NCBI GenBank assembly: GCA_021432635.1
Contig: MU270053.1
Location: 146,903 to 210,902, forward strand
Length of the DNA: 64,000 nt
DNA from: Thozetella sp. PMI_491
Taxonomy: Eukaryota > Ascomycota > Sordariomycetes > Chaetosphaeriales > Chaetosphaeriaceae
Direction of reading: 5' to 3'
Positions 23,561-35,269 of the stretch are shown here, one piece after another. Both the position numbers and the translations under genes were made by a program. Under the pieces are notes generated by a model. The model was not told where the DNA came from. It saw only the letters and a list, made by a program, of their open reading frames with translations, and ran no database searches. The stretch's first letter is position 1; every line of letters starts with the position of its first letter.

Positions 23561-26500
23561 ATGCTCGGCTCGAGCAACCTCTCGGCGAGGTGGACAGCCC
23601 TCCTCTGCCTCTTGGCGACCTTCTGCACTCTATTTACACCGGCAGGTATGCATGGGCCGTCCTTGATCCCTCCGTAGAAGTTCACACTAACGTGAGAACT
23701 TCCCAGTCACGGTCAAAGAGCACGACTTCAAGAAGTGCGACCAGGCCGGCTTCTGCAAACGGAACCGCGCCTTCGCAGACAGCGTCGCCCAGGACACAGT
23801 CTGGACGTCTCCTTACGATCTCGCCCCCGATTCCATCAAGTTTAACGATGGCCAGCTTCAGGCCACGATCCTCAAGACGACGGCTAACGAGGGCACCGTC
23901 CGCCTGCCCATCACAGTCTCCTTCTACGAGTCTGGGACCGCCCGCGTCACCGTCGACGAGGAGAAGAGGCTGAAAAAAGACATTGAGCTACGTCACGACA
24001 GCAAGGCGCGCAAGGAGCGCTATAACGAGGCGGAGAGCTGGGTCATCGTCGGCGGGACCACCCTTGACAAGAATGCCAAGGTCGACTATCAGGACAAGAA
24101 TCAGATCACGGTCAAGTACGGCCCCACCTCCAACCTGGCGGCCGACATCAAGTTCTCGCCCTTCACTGTCGACTTCAAGCGCGATGGGAACACTCAGATC
24201 AAGTTCAACGAGCGCGGCCTGCTGAACATGGAGCACTGGCGGCCCAAGGTGGACCCAGTGGAACCCGAGCCGAAGGCGGAGGGAGCCGAGGAGAACAAGG
24301 AGGGTGAGGAAAACAAGGAAAGCCAGGACGATAAGAAGGAGGATGAGAGCACCTGGTGGGACGAGAGCTTTGGAGGCAACACCGACACCAAGCCTCGCGG
24401 CCCCGAGAGCGTCGCTCTGGACATTTCCTTCACTGGCTTCGACAACGTTTTTGGTATCCCCTCGCACGCGGGCCCCTTGGCGCTGAAGGAGACCCGCGGT
24501 GGAGATGGCAACTACGTCGAACCCTACCGCCTCTACAACGCTGATGTCTTCGAGTACATCCTCGACAGCCCCATGACCTTGTACGGCGCCATTCCGTTCA
24601 TGCAGGCTCACCGCAAGGACTCGAGCGTCGGCGTTTTCTGGCTCAACGCGGCCGAGACGTGGGTCGACATCACCAAGTCCAAGGGCTCCAAGAACCCCTT
24701 GGCCCTTGGTGTTGGTACGAAGACAACCACTAGCACCCACTGGGTTTCCGAGAGCGGGCTCCTCGACGTCTTCGTGATGCTAGGCTCGACGCCCAAGGAC
24801 GTCATCAAGACGTACGGCGAGCTGACGGGCTTCAGTGCCATGCCGCAGGAGTTTGCGATCGGCTACCACCAGTGCCGGTGGAACTACGTCTCGGATGAGG
24901 ATGTCAAGGATGTTGATCGCAAGATGGACAAGTTCCAGATTCCGTACGACGTCATCTGGCTGGACATCGAATACACGAATGAGAAGAAGTACTTCACATG
25001 GGACCAGAGCAACTTCGTTGACCCCATCTCTATGGGCAAGCAGCTGGATAGCCACGGCAGGAAGCTCGTCACTATCATCGACCCGCATATCAAGAACGTC
25101 GAAAACTACCCCGTTGTCTCGGAACTCAAGTCCAAGGATCTCGGCGTCAAGAACAAGGAAGGTAACCTGTTCGAGGGCTGGTGCTGGCCCGGCTCTTCAC
25201 ACTGGATTGACGCCTTCAACCCTGCCGCGAGCAAGTGGTGGGCTACCCTATTCAAGTATGATTCCTTCAAGGGTACCATGGAGAACACGTGGATCTGGAA
25301 CGACATGAACGAACCGTCCGTCTTCAACGGCCCCGAGACGACCATGCCCAAGGACAACCTCCACCATGGCGGCTGGGAGCACCGTGACGTGCACAACCTC
25401 AACGGCATGACCTTCCACAAGGCTACCCACGACGCCCTGATGTCCCGCAAGAAGAACGAGGGCCCCCGGCGTCCGTTTGTGCTGACCCGCTCTTTCTTCG
25501 CCGGCTCCCAGCGCTTCGGTGCCATGTGGACCGGTGACAACCAGGCGGCTTGGGACCACCTGGCCGCTGCCATTCCCATGATTCTGAGCCAGGGCATCTC
25601 GGGTTTCCCCTTCTCCGGTGCCGATGTGGGTGGTTTCTTCGGCAACCCCGAGAAGGATCTCCAGACCCGCTGGTATCAGGCCGGTGCCTTCTACCCCTTC
25701 TTCCGGGGCCATGCCCACATCGACGCCCGCCGCCGCGAGCCGTATCTCGCCGGAGAGCCCTACACCTCCATCATCACTGCCGCCCTGCGCCTCCGCTACA
25801 GCTTGTTGCCCGCTTGGTACACTGCTTTCCACCAGGCACACGTGGACGCCTCACCCATTGTCCGGCCCATGTTCTTCACCCACCCCGGCGAGGAGGCTGG
25901 CCACACTGTCGATGACCAGCTCTTCCTCGGTGGAACGGGTCTGTTGGCTAAGCCGATTGTCGAAAAGGACAAGGAATCGACCGACATCTGGATCCCCGAT
26001 GACGAGGTCTACTACGACTACTTCACCTACGAGATCCTCTCCACCCACAAAGGCAAGAACACAACCATCGCTGCACCCCTGGAGAAGATTCCTCTGCTCA
26101 TGAGGGGCGGCCACATCTTCCCGCGCCGCGACCAGCCCCGCCGGTCAAGCCAGCTGATGAAGTTCGACGACTACACCCTCGTCGTCACCGTCCCCAAGGA
26201 CGGCAAGCGAGCGGAGGGCGAACTTTACGTCGACGACGGTGACTCGTTCGACTACGAGAAAGGCCAGTACATCCACCGCAAGTTCGTGTACGACGCCGCC
26301 TCGAATAGCATCTCGTCGGTCGATGCCGAGGGCCGCAAGCCGGCCGATGTCAAGCCGGGCGAGTGGCTGAAGCACATGCAGCAGGTCAAGGTTGACAAGA
26401 TCATCGTGGTGGGTGCTCCCAGCGCGTGGAAGGGCAAGAAGGCAGCAAAGGTCGAAGGCGCCGAGCAGGCCGGCGGTGCCACGGTCGAGTACTTCCCGGC

Positions 26501-26585
26501 GGAGAAGGGCCGAGCCGCCTTCGCCATCATCCGGAAGATCGACGTGCCCATCAGCGCGGACTGGAAGCTAGACTTGTCCAACTAG
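23561..26585 (+). CDS. ROT2: Glucosidase II alpha subunit, GH31
   Basis: This ER enzyme removes the two inner alpha-1,3 glucoses from N-glycans and controls the calnexin cycle together with a beta subunit. Two exons (23561-23645, 23707-26585) give 987 residues, the normal length. Exon 1 encodes a signal peptide (ALLCLLATFCTLFTP). The mature start TVKEHDFKKCDQAGFCKRN is typical of the family. An acidic Lys/Glu-rich loop near residues 250-285 is also usual. The GH31 nucleophile motif WNDMNEPSVF lies near residue 560 and the second catalytic region FSGADVGGFFGNPE near residue 665. No ER-retention tetrapeptide is present; the alpha subunit is normally retained through its beta partner. A long internal open frame starting at 24228 is not the true start, since the frame is open to the exon 1 junction. 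Confidence 0.95.
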
Positions 26586-27761
26586 GCACAGCGACGAGGG
26601 AGTGCAGAAGACCCATGAGACGGACCAAATGTCCGCTGGTTATTTCACAGCAGCAAAATGCATGAGACGCTCGAATGGGGCGGCAGGTCTAGGGTCAGGT
26701 GGCTGATAGACTTGATTTCCTTGGCCTCTCAGATAGACGAAAAGAGCCTGGCGCCGTTTTGGTGTAGAGAGAGGGCTGTATATACAACGTACAGTGAGCG
26801 AGCTATTGATGTTGCATCATTTTTACTTCTCGGCTGCGATCGGCGGCCCTAGTAGCCTAGACATTGTGACTGTGTCTTGGTGAGCATATGTGAGCTGTGT
26901 ACTGTTGGACGCCGTTCAAATTTGTAGGGATGTGCACCATCAATCCTTCAGATCATTGTCACCAGCTACCTAGCTCCGCTCCCCACCTTACTTTGTCAAG
27001 CTTGACAGCCGTTGTCTCAGTGCCACGGAGCTTCAACCTACACCGCTCAGCCATACTTCCAGCTCGCCCAGAAAGAAAAAAAAAATCCAAAAAGGAGAGG
27101 TTGGCAAGCTTGTAGCTGTTCACCGACAACCTATTTCAAGTGCTCTCCGTGTTACTCTTTTTGTTATGAAGAAGAGGAAGGGAAAGGCAAACCGGGCGTG
27201 CATACACGAGGCCGTCACTCACCGGGGCGTGCAGGGCGAGCGGCTCAGCTCGCCTAATGTTTTAGCCCGCTGGCCAACCAGCTCATCCAGCGTGGCTCCT
27301 AAGCTCGTAACCCCGAGTGACGATCTCAATCCCAATTGCTCTAGCGCCGCAGGCCCCCAAAATCGGGCCTCCCCCCTGCCTTAGATCGCTGCAGTGTAAC
27401 TGGGCCGTGAAGGCGGCGCCTAGTAAGAGATCCCACCGCCAACCAACGCCCGTTGGATGGCATGGATCAGGGAAGTGCGACGAGGGACAACAGAAACAGA
27501 AACCTTGCGCCGGAAATTGTTGGTTGGTAGCCTGTATTACTCCGTTGGCTGTCAGCCCTAGCCACCGCCCCTCCTTCCCCCAACACTGAATGCTCGGGAG
27601 GGATATTAAAGGCTATTAGACGGCGCCTTCAGATCTCCTTTGGCGATCATGTAGCCTAGATCTCTTGCGCATCTCGCCATCTTCGAATCGAGACTGTCGC
27701 TGCCAGTCCCGCTCTCCCCGTGCCGCAGCCCTAGCCTCCAAGTGTCACTCGTTCTGCCATT
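26586..27761. other. Intergenic region before the protease gene
   Basis: About 1.2 kb without a supported gene. It contains the 3' flank of glucosidase II and the promoter and leader of the protease homologue. An A-rich tract lies near 27076-27090. No other feature was seen. Confidence 0.45.
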
Positions 27762-28646
27762 ATGAAGCCCGTCGCCGTCGTTGTCGCCCTACTTGGGCCC
27801 TCCGCGGCCCTCACTACGCCGCTGCTACGCGATAGGGCATCCAGTTCCCGCCCAGCTTCCCACAGACTGCTGCGGACCCTTCCGGCGGCATCGAAGTCCC
27901 ACATCAGCCACGTCGCTTCCTCGGTGGACAAGAGCGCTGCGGAATCGGCCGAGTCCACCATAGGCGGCGCCGTCCTCGCGGGCTCCGGCATCAGCTCCGT
28001 GACCGGCTGCTTCGCTGTTCCGACCCCCGAGATGCCGACCAGCGGACCCACCGGCGGCAACGTGGCCGGCCTGTACGGCGCGTCCTTCTGGCTGGGCATA
28101 GACGGCGTGTCGTCCTGCACGACGGCCTCCCTGCGCGCCGGCGTTGACATCTTCTGGGACGAGGGCATGCAGACCGCAGTTGCCTGGTGGCAGTGGTATC
28201 CGTCGCCAGCCACTGACTTCGCCAACTTCACGGTCGCGCCTGGAGAGGTGGTGCGCATTTCTGCGCAGGCCGACGGACCGAACGCCGGCAGCGTGACGGT
28301 ACAGAACCTGGGGTCGGGTGCCTCTCACCGGGGCGCCTTCGCAGCGCGGACGGCTACCCAGACCTTCGCGGGCCAGTCTGCAGCGCTGTGCCAGAGCGAA
28401 GCCGCCTGGGTTATCGAGGACTTTCCGCTGGTGGACAGCCCGAGCTTCCCGGTGGCTCTGGTTAATTTCACCTCTGTCACGTACGGCGGCATCAGCGTGC
28501 AGAGTGCCAACGGGGTCACCTCTGCAGGGGCTACGGGCGCGCAGGTTTCGAACATCAATCTGCAGGCGCAGGGCGGGCAGCTCACTGACTGCCGGGTTGG
28601 TCAAAATGGAGAGGTGCAATGTGCGAGAGTCGTGGGCGGTGTCTAA
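27762..28646 (+). CDS. G1-family (eqolisin) protease homologue lacking the catalytic Gln
   Basis: This is a secreted protein of 294 residues with a signal peptide (MKPVAVVVALLGPSAALT) and a propeptide-like Ser/Ala-rich segment to about residue 65. The mature domain is clearly of the eqolisin fold: FWLGIDGVSSC (109-119), GVDIFW, AWWQWYPSP (141-149) and AAWVIEDFP (214-222). Family members are acid proteases with a Gln/Glu dyad. The Glu is present as E219 in VIEDF. The Gln normally sits in a Leu-Gln-Thr-Gly type segment after GIDG; here the same place reads Leu-Arg-Ala-Gly, so R125 replaces it. Codon 125 is CGC, not reachable from a Gln codon by a reading error of frame. The protein may be catalytically dead or may have another function. 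No intron is needed. Confidence 0.85.
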   Translation: MKPVAVVVALLGPSAALTTPLLRDRASSSRPASHRLLRTLPAASKSHISHVASSVDKSAAESAESTIGGAVLAGSGISSVTGCFAVPTPEMPTSGPTGGNVAGLYGASFWLGIDGVSSCTTASLRAGVDIFWDEGMQTAVAWWQWYPSPATDFANFTVAPGEVVRISAQADGPNAGSVTVQNLGSGASHRGAFAARTATQTFAGQSAALCQSEAAWVIEDFPLVDSPSFPVALVNFTSVTYGGISVQSANGVTSAGATGAQVSNINLQAQGGQLTDCRVGQNGEVQCARVVGGV

Positions 28647-29502
28647 GAGGCCCCCAGCTGATGCTTTCGTACCTAATATGCGGGAGGCGGCCTCGGAAGA
28701 CAAGGAATGGGATTAATATAGATAATTAAAACAGGTGGAGGCCTGGTCAATTTGAAATAAGACCAAAATATCACCAATATTCGCCGCCCTAGTCCGGTCC
28801 CTATTCACTGCGCTTCCTGCGAGCTGCTGGGAGATAGGGTAGCTCCCTCCTCCGGGACGTCTGCTCCTTATACTGAAGCAGATGATGTCAGTAAAGAAAG
28901 GTCATTATGTAGGAGGAGTGAGACTCGTAGCTTTACAGATGTAACCCGGTAGCCTGACCGTTGCTTATGTGAAAGCCATCCCTAAGAGGGCTTGTCGTAG
29001 CAAGACTAAGCAAGATGTTTTCTACCATCAAGTGCCGGAGTGACGACACATTCTTCAGAGAATTCATGTCTATTGTTCATGTAACGCCAGAATACGGCAT
29101 ATAGAGGACAGCGTTGCGGTACTTGATATGCAAGAGGCTGATAGTAACCCAACGGAGGTATCGCTCACAGCAGGCTGGCTGTAACCGCTCTAGGTTTCTC
29201 CGTAAAGATCTATTGGCCCCCGAAACCTTGCTCTTCTTTCAGCAATGGTGTGTTAAATTCTAATCCGTTCCAGAAGTGGCCTTGGACGCATGGGCCATTA
29301 AGAGAAATCTGGGTATCGGAGAAGGCGAGGGCAACCTTTACATCATGGACAGTGATCCTTCGTTCGTGGTATCAGTCCTCTTCCCTGCAAGTTCATCCTC
29401 AAAACTCTCTGCATACCCAAGCAGCACCTGCCGGGCCTAAAACTACCTACATATCAAACTTCTAGCTCCCCACTACTAGATCACCACCCTTCAAACATCA
29501 CA
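28647..29502. other. Intergenic region before the small secreted-protein gene
   Basis: About 850 bases, visibly richer in A+T than the flanking genes, with no supported gene. It includes the promoter of the small secreted protein. Confidence 0.45.
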
Positions 29503-29859
29503 ATGCATGTCCCTATGCACCTCATCGTCCTCGCCACGGCGGCCTGGTCGACCGTTGTCCTCGCGGCACCAATCACCAACCCCAAGGAGGAACCTAGCAT
29601 GGACTTCATGAACCATATTCTGAACGCACCGGGCCCATTTCTGCCAAAAGAGGGAGATCTCGTTGCCGAGCTAGAGGAACCGAGCCGATATCTCCCATCC
29701 CATTTGATCTTTCGTCCTATCGACAATTCCAATGGAGAGCTTGCCAGCGCTATCAAAGAGTTGAAGGGTGGTCCTCACATGCCACAGGAGCCTAAGCTGG
29801 AGGCTCCGGAAGCCGATGTGGTAGATGAGGAGCACTATGAGAATCAAGGGCAGCAGTAA
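29503..29859 (+). CDS. Small secreted protein, cysteine-free, unknown function
   Basis: This single-exon frame encodes 118 residues. The first 22 residues form a good signal peptide (HLIVLATAAWSTVVLAAP) with a likely cut after Ala. The mature part of about 96 residues has no cysteine and is acidic, rich in Glu, Pro and Asn, with Gly-Pro turns and a Glu/Asp-rich tail. No domain is recognisable. The combination of a clean signal peptide, a compact frame, an ordinary leader and proximity to another secreted-protein gene supports a real gene. It differs from typical cysteine-rich effectors. It might be an unstructured apoplastic or cell-wall-associated peptide precursor, which is a guess from composition. 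Confidence 0.62.
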   Translation: MHVPMHLIVLATAAWSTVVLAAPITNPKEEPSMDFMNHILNAPGPFLPKEGDLVAELEEPSRYLPSHLIFRPIDNSNGELASAIKELKGGPHMPQEPKLEAPEADVVDEEHYENQGQQ

Positions 29860-32521
29860 TTGCAGTTTTTACTCTAAGTTGGTGACTCTTAAGACCTTGG
29901 TCGCACCGAGACCCAACCTCTATAATGGGGTATAGGCACTTGCTGCCGCACTGCTCCAAGAAACTTGCCTGTAAACTAGACACGCTTTCGCGCACTAATA
30001 AATCATCACTGTCTCCCCTCTATGCACGCTGTCTGTCGAATGGTCTTGGATGTTCCCGTCTATGACCGCACACGTAGCTGGCGTCCTCCCAGATGCCTAT
30101 GGACGCGTGCTTAGGCCCACCTCCTTGGAAGCTTTGAGATCGTCCTAGTCTCGATCTCCCTCAGTAACCATGTGGCTGCATAGTCGACACAGTTGGCCAC
30201 AGTTGGCTTCATCTTCGTGCATACTGTGCTAGATACGAAGGTTGGCGTCCGCCGGACCCAGGCCGGTTCCCGCACGTTTTCTTGGTTGCCGAATTTTGGT
30301 AGGGCTCATCGGCAACTCCAAACGCCCGTCTTCCCGAACTAGCAGCTCTCTGCATGCCGCAGCATGCGCTCTGTGCGACGATTTGCGGACCAAGGTTGGT
30401 GTCACTATTGGTCGTTGCCCGCGCTGGTCGCGTTGCCGCGTTCGCCTAGATGGCGATCCATGAGATCATCCCCTTGGCGTGCCCCCGATAGCATTTCGAT
30501 AGGTGGGGGTGTGGGGGACTTGGCGTCCCTTCAAACAGCTCGGCCGGAAAGCGGCATGGTCACTTACGCAGTACGTCCGCGTGTAGACCGATCCAAGAGG
30601 CTGGCAATCGTGATTGCGAAAGCCTCTGCGTGGGTCGAGCGTTTCGCATTGCTATAGCCCTCCACCCCCCATCCCGCCATGCAAGAAGGCGGCCGCCGAC
30701 GACGCGAGGATTGTCCACTTCAACAACAGACTAGGCCCGCCAGGTCGGCCTAGGCCGTAGACCAAGGAGAGCTCCGAGTGGGAGTATTAATTATGACGGA
30801 ACTGGTCCGGATCTCCCGAGACAGCATACACCCATGTAGCGCGAACTATCATAGATACTCGAAGTCCAGGGTATCCCGATCACGGGGCCGACCGGTACAG
30901 TAGACCCTTATTGCAAGGAAGATTGCTCCTGCCATCCACTCCTCCGGAGGAGCTGTCCGGTCGCGTTAAGCTCGGCCGTGCCTGGCGTGTTTCTTCTGCA
31001 CAGTGATCCACCAATCCTTAGGTCTTAGGTAGGTAGACGGAAGGTAGATAGTCTCGACGGTGGAGAGGCCTACGGCCTCCATGTCTCGAGAGTGGTTACA
31101 GTTGCAGGTCACGCATGCCAGACGCTGTGCTGTCTCTCCCGCCCGCGAGACACGCATCAAGGCCCGTGGCGTGGCTTGGCTGTGGTTGACGAGAGCCAAG
31201 ATCAAGATACCTGGATAGCTGCCCCCTAGGGTTGGCAGATTGACGTCCATGTTTGGTCGGATATTACCAATGACTCTGCCTCCTTCGAGACTTGGTGCAA
31301 GTGGGGAGCCCCCCTTTCCTCCCCTCCTGGGACCTGTGGGTACGGCAAGTGAATTTGGAGGATCCCATCACTGATGGAAGCTCTCCGTTTTGCTTACTCC
31401 CCCCAACCTGGCAATTGGATATTAGCTTCGGCTTCGTTGAGGACCCAGGAGGAGGAGAGTACTCGAGGAGGAAAAAAATAAATAAAAAAAATTGCCACAA
31501 ACACCGTGATGATTTTTTCCTTGAAAATTTTACCTTTCCTTCAATCCAGATCATGTAGAACGGCTTTCAGGTACAAACTTTCGGCCCGTTTCTCCCACCC
31601 GCCGCGCAAAGCTTGGGGCGCGTCGGACAGATGCAGTTGGCCGTCCTCCCTAGCTGTGACGTCATCGAGATAAGCGCTTCCTGGCGTGTCCATAACCTGC
31701 CTTCCCTGTGCATGGCAACAAAGTGACCTGGCCACCACCAATCCAAGCAGGAAAGGGAAAGAATACAAAGAAAGAAAGGAAAAATAAAATAAAAATAAAA
31801 ATTAACCAGTGTCTCGACGCCACTTGGTCGTACTAGCTTAGCGATTGCGACCAGAAGCAGCCGCCGTCCATCTTCCTCTGCCCTTCGACCTCCTTCAAAC
31901 GCCACCAGGAAGGGAGGGGACTTGGCCACATGCAGGAACACCCGTAGGGGCTCTCTGGCTTTGGGCTGGCTCAGCCGGTCTTTATTCGTGGATGATCCCG
32001 GGGGGGTGGTACCATCCCATCACCTACCTACCCAAGCTACCTTACCTACCTCGTCCCGGTGACTAGGAGTTAGGTACTGTACCTTATCGCTCGTACCCTC
32101 GCCCAAATGTGAGCTTCTTGGGGTGGCCACAAAAAATTCTCAAATCTCTCCGCTGGCCTCCCCGCGTGGATCGGAAAGGTCAGTGGAGTGGACTCGAGAG
32201 CCTAGGGTATTCTTTCCGCGTCTCTAGCTGAGATCAGTGGCGATCCTTGTGGGTACAAACAAGACTGGGCGACTCCTCTCCGCGTCGTACTGTGAACCTG
32301 TACAGTGTGTCGATCAATGCTGAACCCACCAGCAAGGAACCTTGAGCTGGCACGCCGGATTTAGATTTCCTTAATGAATTGATACCACCCCCCCGGGATA
32401 GACTAGAGTCCCGTTTCTTTCCTTCCCTTCACCCCCTCCTCCCCCAGTTGAGCCTCAACCTTCGACACCGGGCATTTTCACCCAGTACCTATTCATCCAA
32501 GCCGCGCAGGCCGCTCACAGG
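29860..32521. other. Gene-poor stretch of 2.7 kb
   Basis: I find no gene with coding character. Open frames of 70-125 codons on both strands lack motifs, signal peptides and matching splice sites. A-rich runs occur near 31470-31500 and 31755-31805. The last 150 bases are pyrimidine-rich and probably form the leader of the channel gene. A non-coding RNA or a decayed element cannot be excluded by eye. Confidence 0.45.
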
Positions 32522-35269
32522 ATGGCTTCACCAGCAGAGTCGTCCTCTTCGCGGCCCCACAGCCCGCAGCTACGCGTCGATGTGCCGTCCAGTAGTAAGC
32601 TGCCGGACGACATAGCGTACGCGAACGAGAAGTACGATCCAGCGTTCCTGGCTCCAGATCACGCACCCCTGAGCCCCTCCGAGTCCCGGGAAGCGGCAAA
32701 TCGCCTAAATGACGACCTAGAGCTTCTACGGGCGGAACGTATTGTGTCAAACGAGGAGCACTCGCGTCGGTCGCGTTCTAGAAACCGCAGGAACGAGCCC
32801 GTCGAGGATGCCTTCCAGACTAACACCTCGGCCGCTCCCGTGGTCGCTGCAACGCACAAGAAGACATTCTTAACATGGATCTGGGGCAAGCTGAAGAAGT
32901 TCCCACGCTTCCTGCGCTACATCGTCTACGCCATCCCGCCAGCGATCTTGATCCTAGCGCCCATCTTCATATCGGTCTTTGCCTATACCGAGCCGAAGCC
33001 TGTCGGTGGCGATGGCGGCGTGGAGCTTCTCTGGTTCGGCATCTGGCTCGAGGTTGTCTGGCTCACCCTATGGGTGTCCAAAATCCTCACGACTATTATG
33101 CCGCCCACTTTTTCGGTCGTGGCTAAGGCCGTTGGGTCTAGCAACAACAAGAAGTGGAAGGATATCGGTCGCACCCTCGAGTTCCCCACAGCCCTGTTCC
33201 TCTGGATGCTCGCGGTACTAGTGTCGTACTCGCCCATCCTCAACGATCACCGCGTGTCGTCGGATCCGAATGGCAATATTCCCGACATGTACTGGCTGGA
33301 TGTGGTGTACAAGATCGTCATTGCATTTTTCGTCCTCTTCACTCTCAACTTCGTTGAGAAAATCCTAATCCAATGGATCGCAACTTCTTTCCATCTTCGG
33401 ACCTATTCACACAGAATCCAGGAGAACAAGGTCCACCAAGACTTTCTCGTCGGTGTGTACACACCTCTCCATACTCGCAACTTCAGCACTGTGCTAACAC
33501 CTGTCACCAGCGCTCTATTCTTACGCCAGGTCGAATCTCGAAGAGAAGGACCCCGTGTGGGACTCGGCTGGGCAAGGTCTTTCCTCGGGTGCGCGTACCC
33601 CTTTGAAGGCGTTCCAAAACAACGCCAGACAGGCCTTGGTATGTTTCCTGGTCTCCCAATGTCCCTATCTCTATTCTCATTGTACTAACGACCCTTGTAG
33701 AGTAAGGTCGGCGATGCTGCTGCCCGAATGGCGGGAGATTTCACTGGAAGGAAAATTCTCAAAGGAAACCATCCTCGCAAGGTCGTCAATGAGCTGCTTC
33801 GAAATTCGGCTTCCAGCCAGACTTTGGCGAGAGTCTTGTAAGGACCACTGGCCAGCACCTCCTGGGCGCAGAGTACTGACAATACTGTGGCGGCGTGCAG
33901 CTACCGGTGTTTTGTCAAGGATGGCAGGGACACAATTGTGAATGAAGACGTCCATCCGGCCTTCTCCAGCCCCGAGGAAGCCGAGGTCTGTTTCAGCGTC
34001 TTCGACAAGGACCTAAATGGCGATGTCACCATGGAGGAGCTCGAGCTGGTCTGCAACGAGATCCACCTCGAGAAGAAGGCGATTGCCGCCTCGTTGAAAG
34101 ACCTGGACTCGGTGATCGAGAAGCTCGACAAGGTGTTCGTGTTCATCATCTTCGTCATCGTGATTATCGTCTTCGTCAGCATCCTCTCAAACTCGGCTGC
34201 AGCGGCGCTCACGTCCACTGGGACTGTTATTCTGGGCCTGTCTTGGCTCCTTCAGGCGACAGCGCAGGAATTCCTGCAGGTAAGTCTAGCTGCCCTCTCG
34301 GTGCATGGCACCAACTAATCTATGTTCCAGTCCATCATCTTCGTTTTTGTGAAACATCCATTTGATGTCGGCGACCGCGTGACTGTTTACGGAAACGTAG
34401 GGACGTTAATGCGCGGAGATGACTATTACGTCAAAGAGATCTCGTTGCTATACACCGAGTTCAAGAAGATGGAGGGCCATGTTGTTCAGGCACCCAACTA
34501 CCTCCTAAACACCCTCTTCATCCTGAACCAGCGCCGTAGCCAAGGCCTTGCCAACCCTGTTGAGCTGGTGCTGCGGTTTGGCACTTCGGAGATGCAGATC
34601 GAAGAACTGAGGCAGCGCATGCTTGCCTTTGTGGCTCGCAACAAACGCGATTATGCCGCAGATATCATCACTGAGGTCAGGGCTATCAACGAGGTCTACA
34701 GCATCACAGTGAACTTTGTCTTCTTCCACAAGAGCAGCTTTCAGAACGAACTCTTGCGACTGCAGCGCCACAACAAGTTTTGCGTGGAGCTCATGCACCA
34801 GATTAAGGATCTGGGCATTGAAGGACCTCGCATGGGCGCACCAGGTGGTCTCCGCGACATTCCGATCTACCTGTCGAATGTGCAACCGCCTGCGTACGAT
34901 AACCAACCACCGAATTCGGGCCCCATGCCCCCGTCGATGCAGCCGCCTTCTCCTCTAACCTTGGGAGGCGGCGGCAGCCCAGCGCAGCCTAGGCGGCGCG
35001 CCGACAGCCGGGCGGCAGTGACCACCGCACCGGACTTCCAAGACGTCTACAACGGCCGGCGAGGGGATACTCAGAATGCCGTGACACGGCTGGCCTCGAT
35101 TAGACAGGCGTCTAGAGAGCGGTCCAGCTCCCGAAGCAACAAGACGGGTGCTGGACTGGACAGGATACAGAGCATGGAAAGCCGGACGAGCGAGAGCCGG
35201 CGGAGGATATGGAATCGGCCGCGCGGCAGGTCTAACGCGGCGGCGCCGCCTGGCGGCAGTATTGTTTGA
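32522..35269 (+). CDS. MscS-type mechanosensitive channel with EF-hand, Msy-like
   Basis: Fungal Msy proteins are MscS-like channels of the ER or plasma membrane that act in hypo-osmotic Ca2+ control. Five exons (32522-33452, 33511-33638, 33701-33837, 33901-34279, 34331-35269) give 837 residues. The first 120 residues are disordered and basic. Transmembrane segments follow near 135-155, 170-195, 220-240 and 260-285. A canonical EF-hand loop DKDLNGDVTMEE sits near residue 433. Two more hydrophobic segments come next, including FVFIIFVIVIIVFVSIL and the MscS pore-helix region. The MscS beta-domain begins at FVFVKHPFDVGDRVTVYG near residue 530. The C-terminal 120 residues are Pro/Arg/Ser-rich. 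Domain order matches Msy1/Msy2 of fission yeast and their Aspergillus relatives. Confidence 0.9.

Noticed and set aside
23988-24740. 250-codon minus-strand frame inside glucosidase II
   Set aside because: Antisense shadow; the plus strand encodes well-conserved GH31 sequence here.
31264-31941. Overlapping frames on both strands
   Set aside because: They end in A/T-rich runs, lack any motif and contradict each other; intergenic DNA is the simpler reading.
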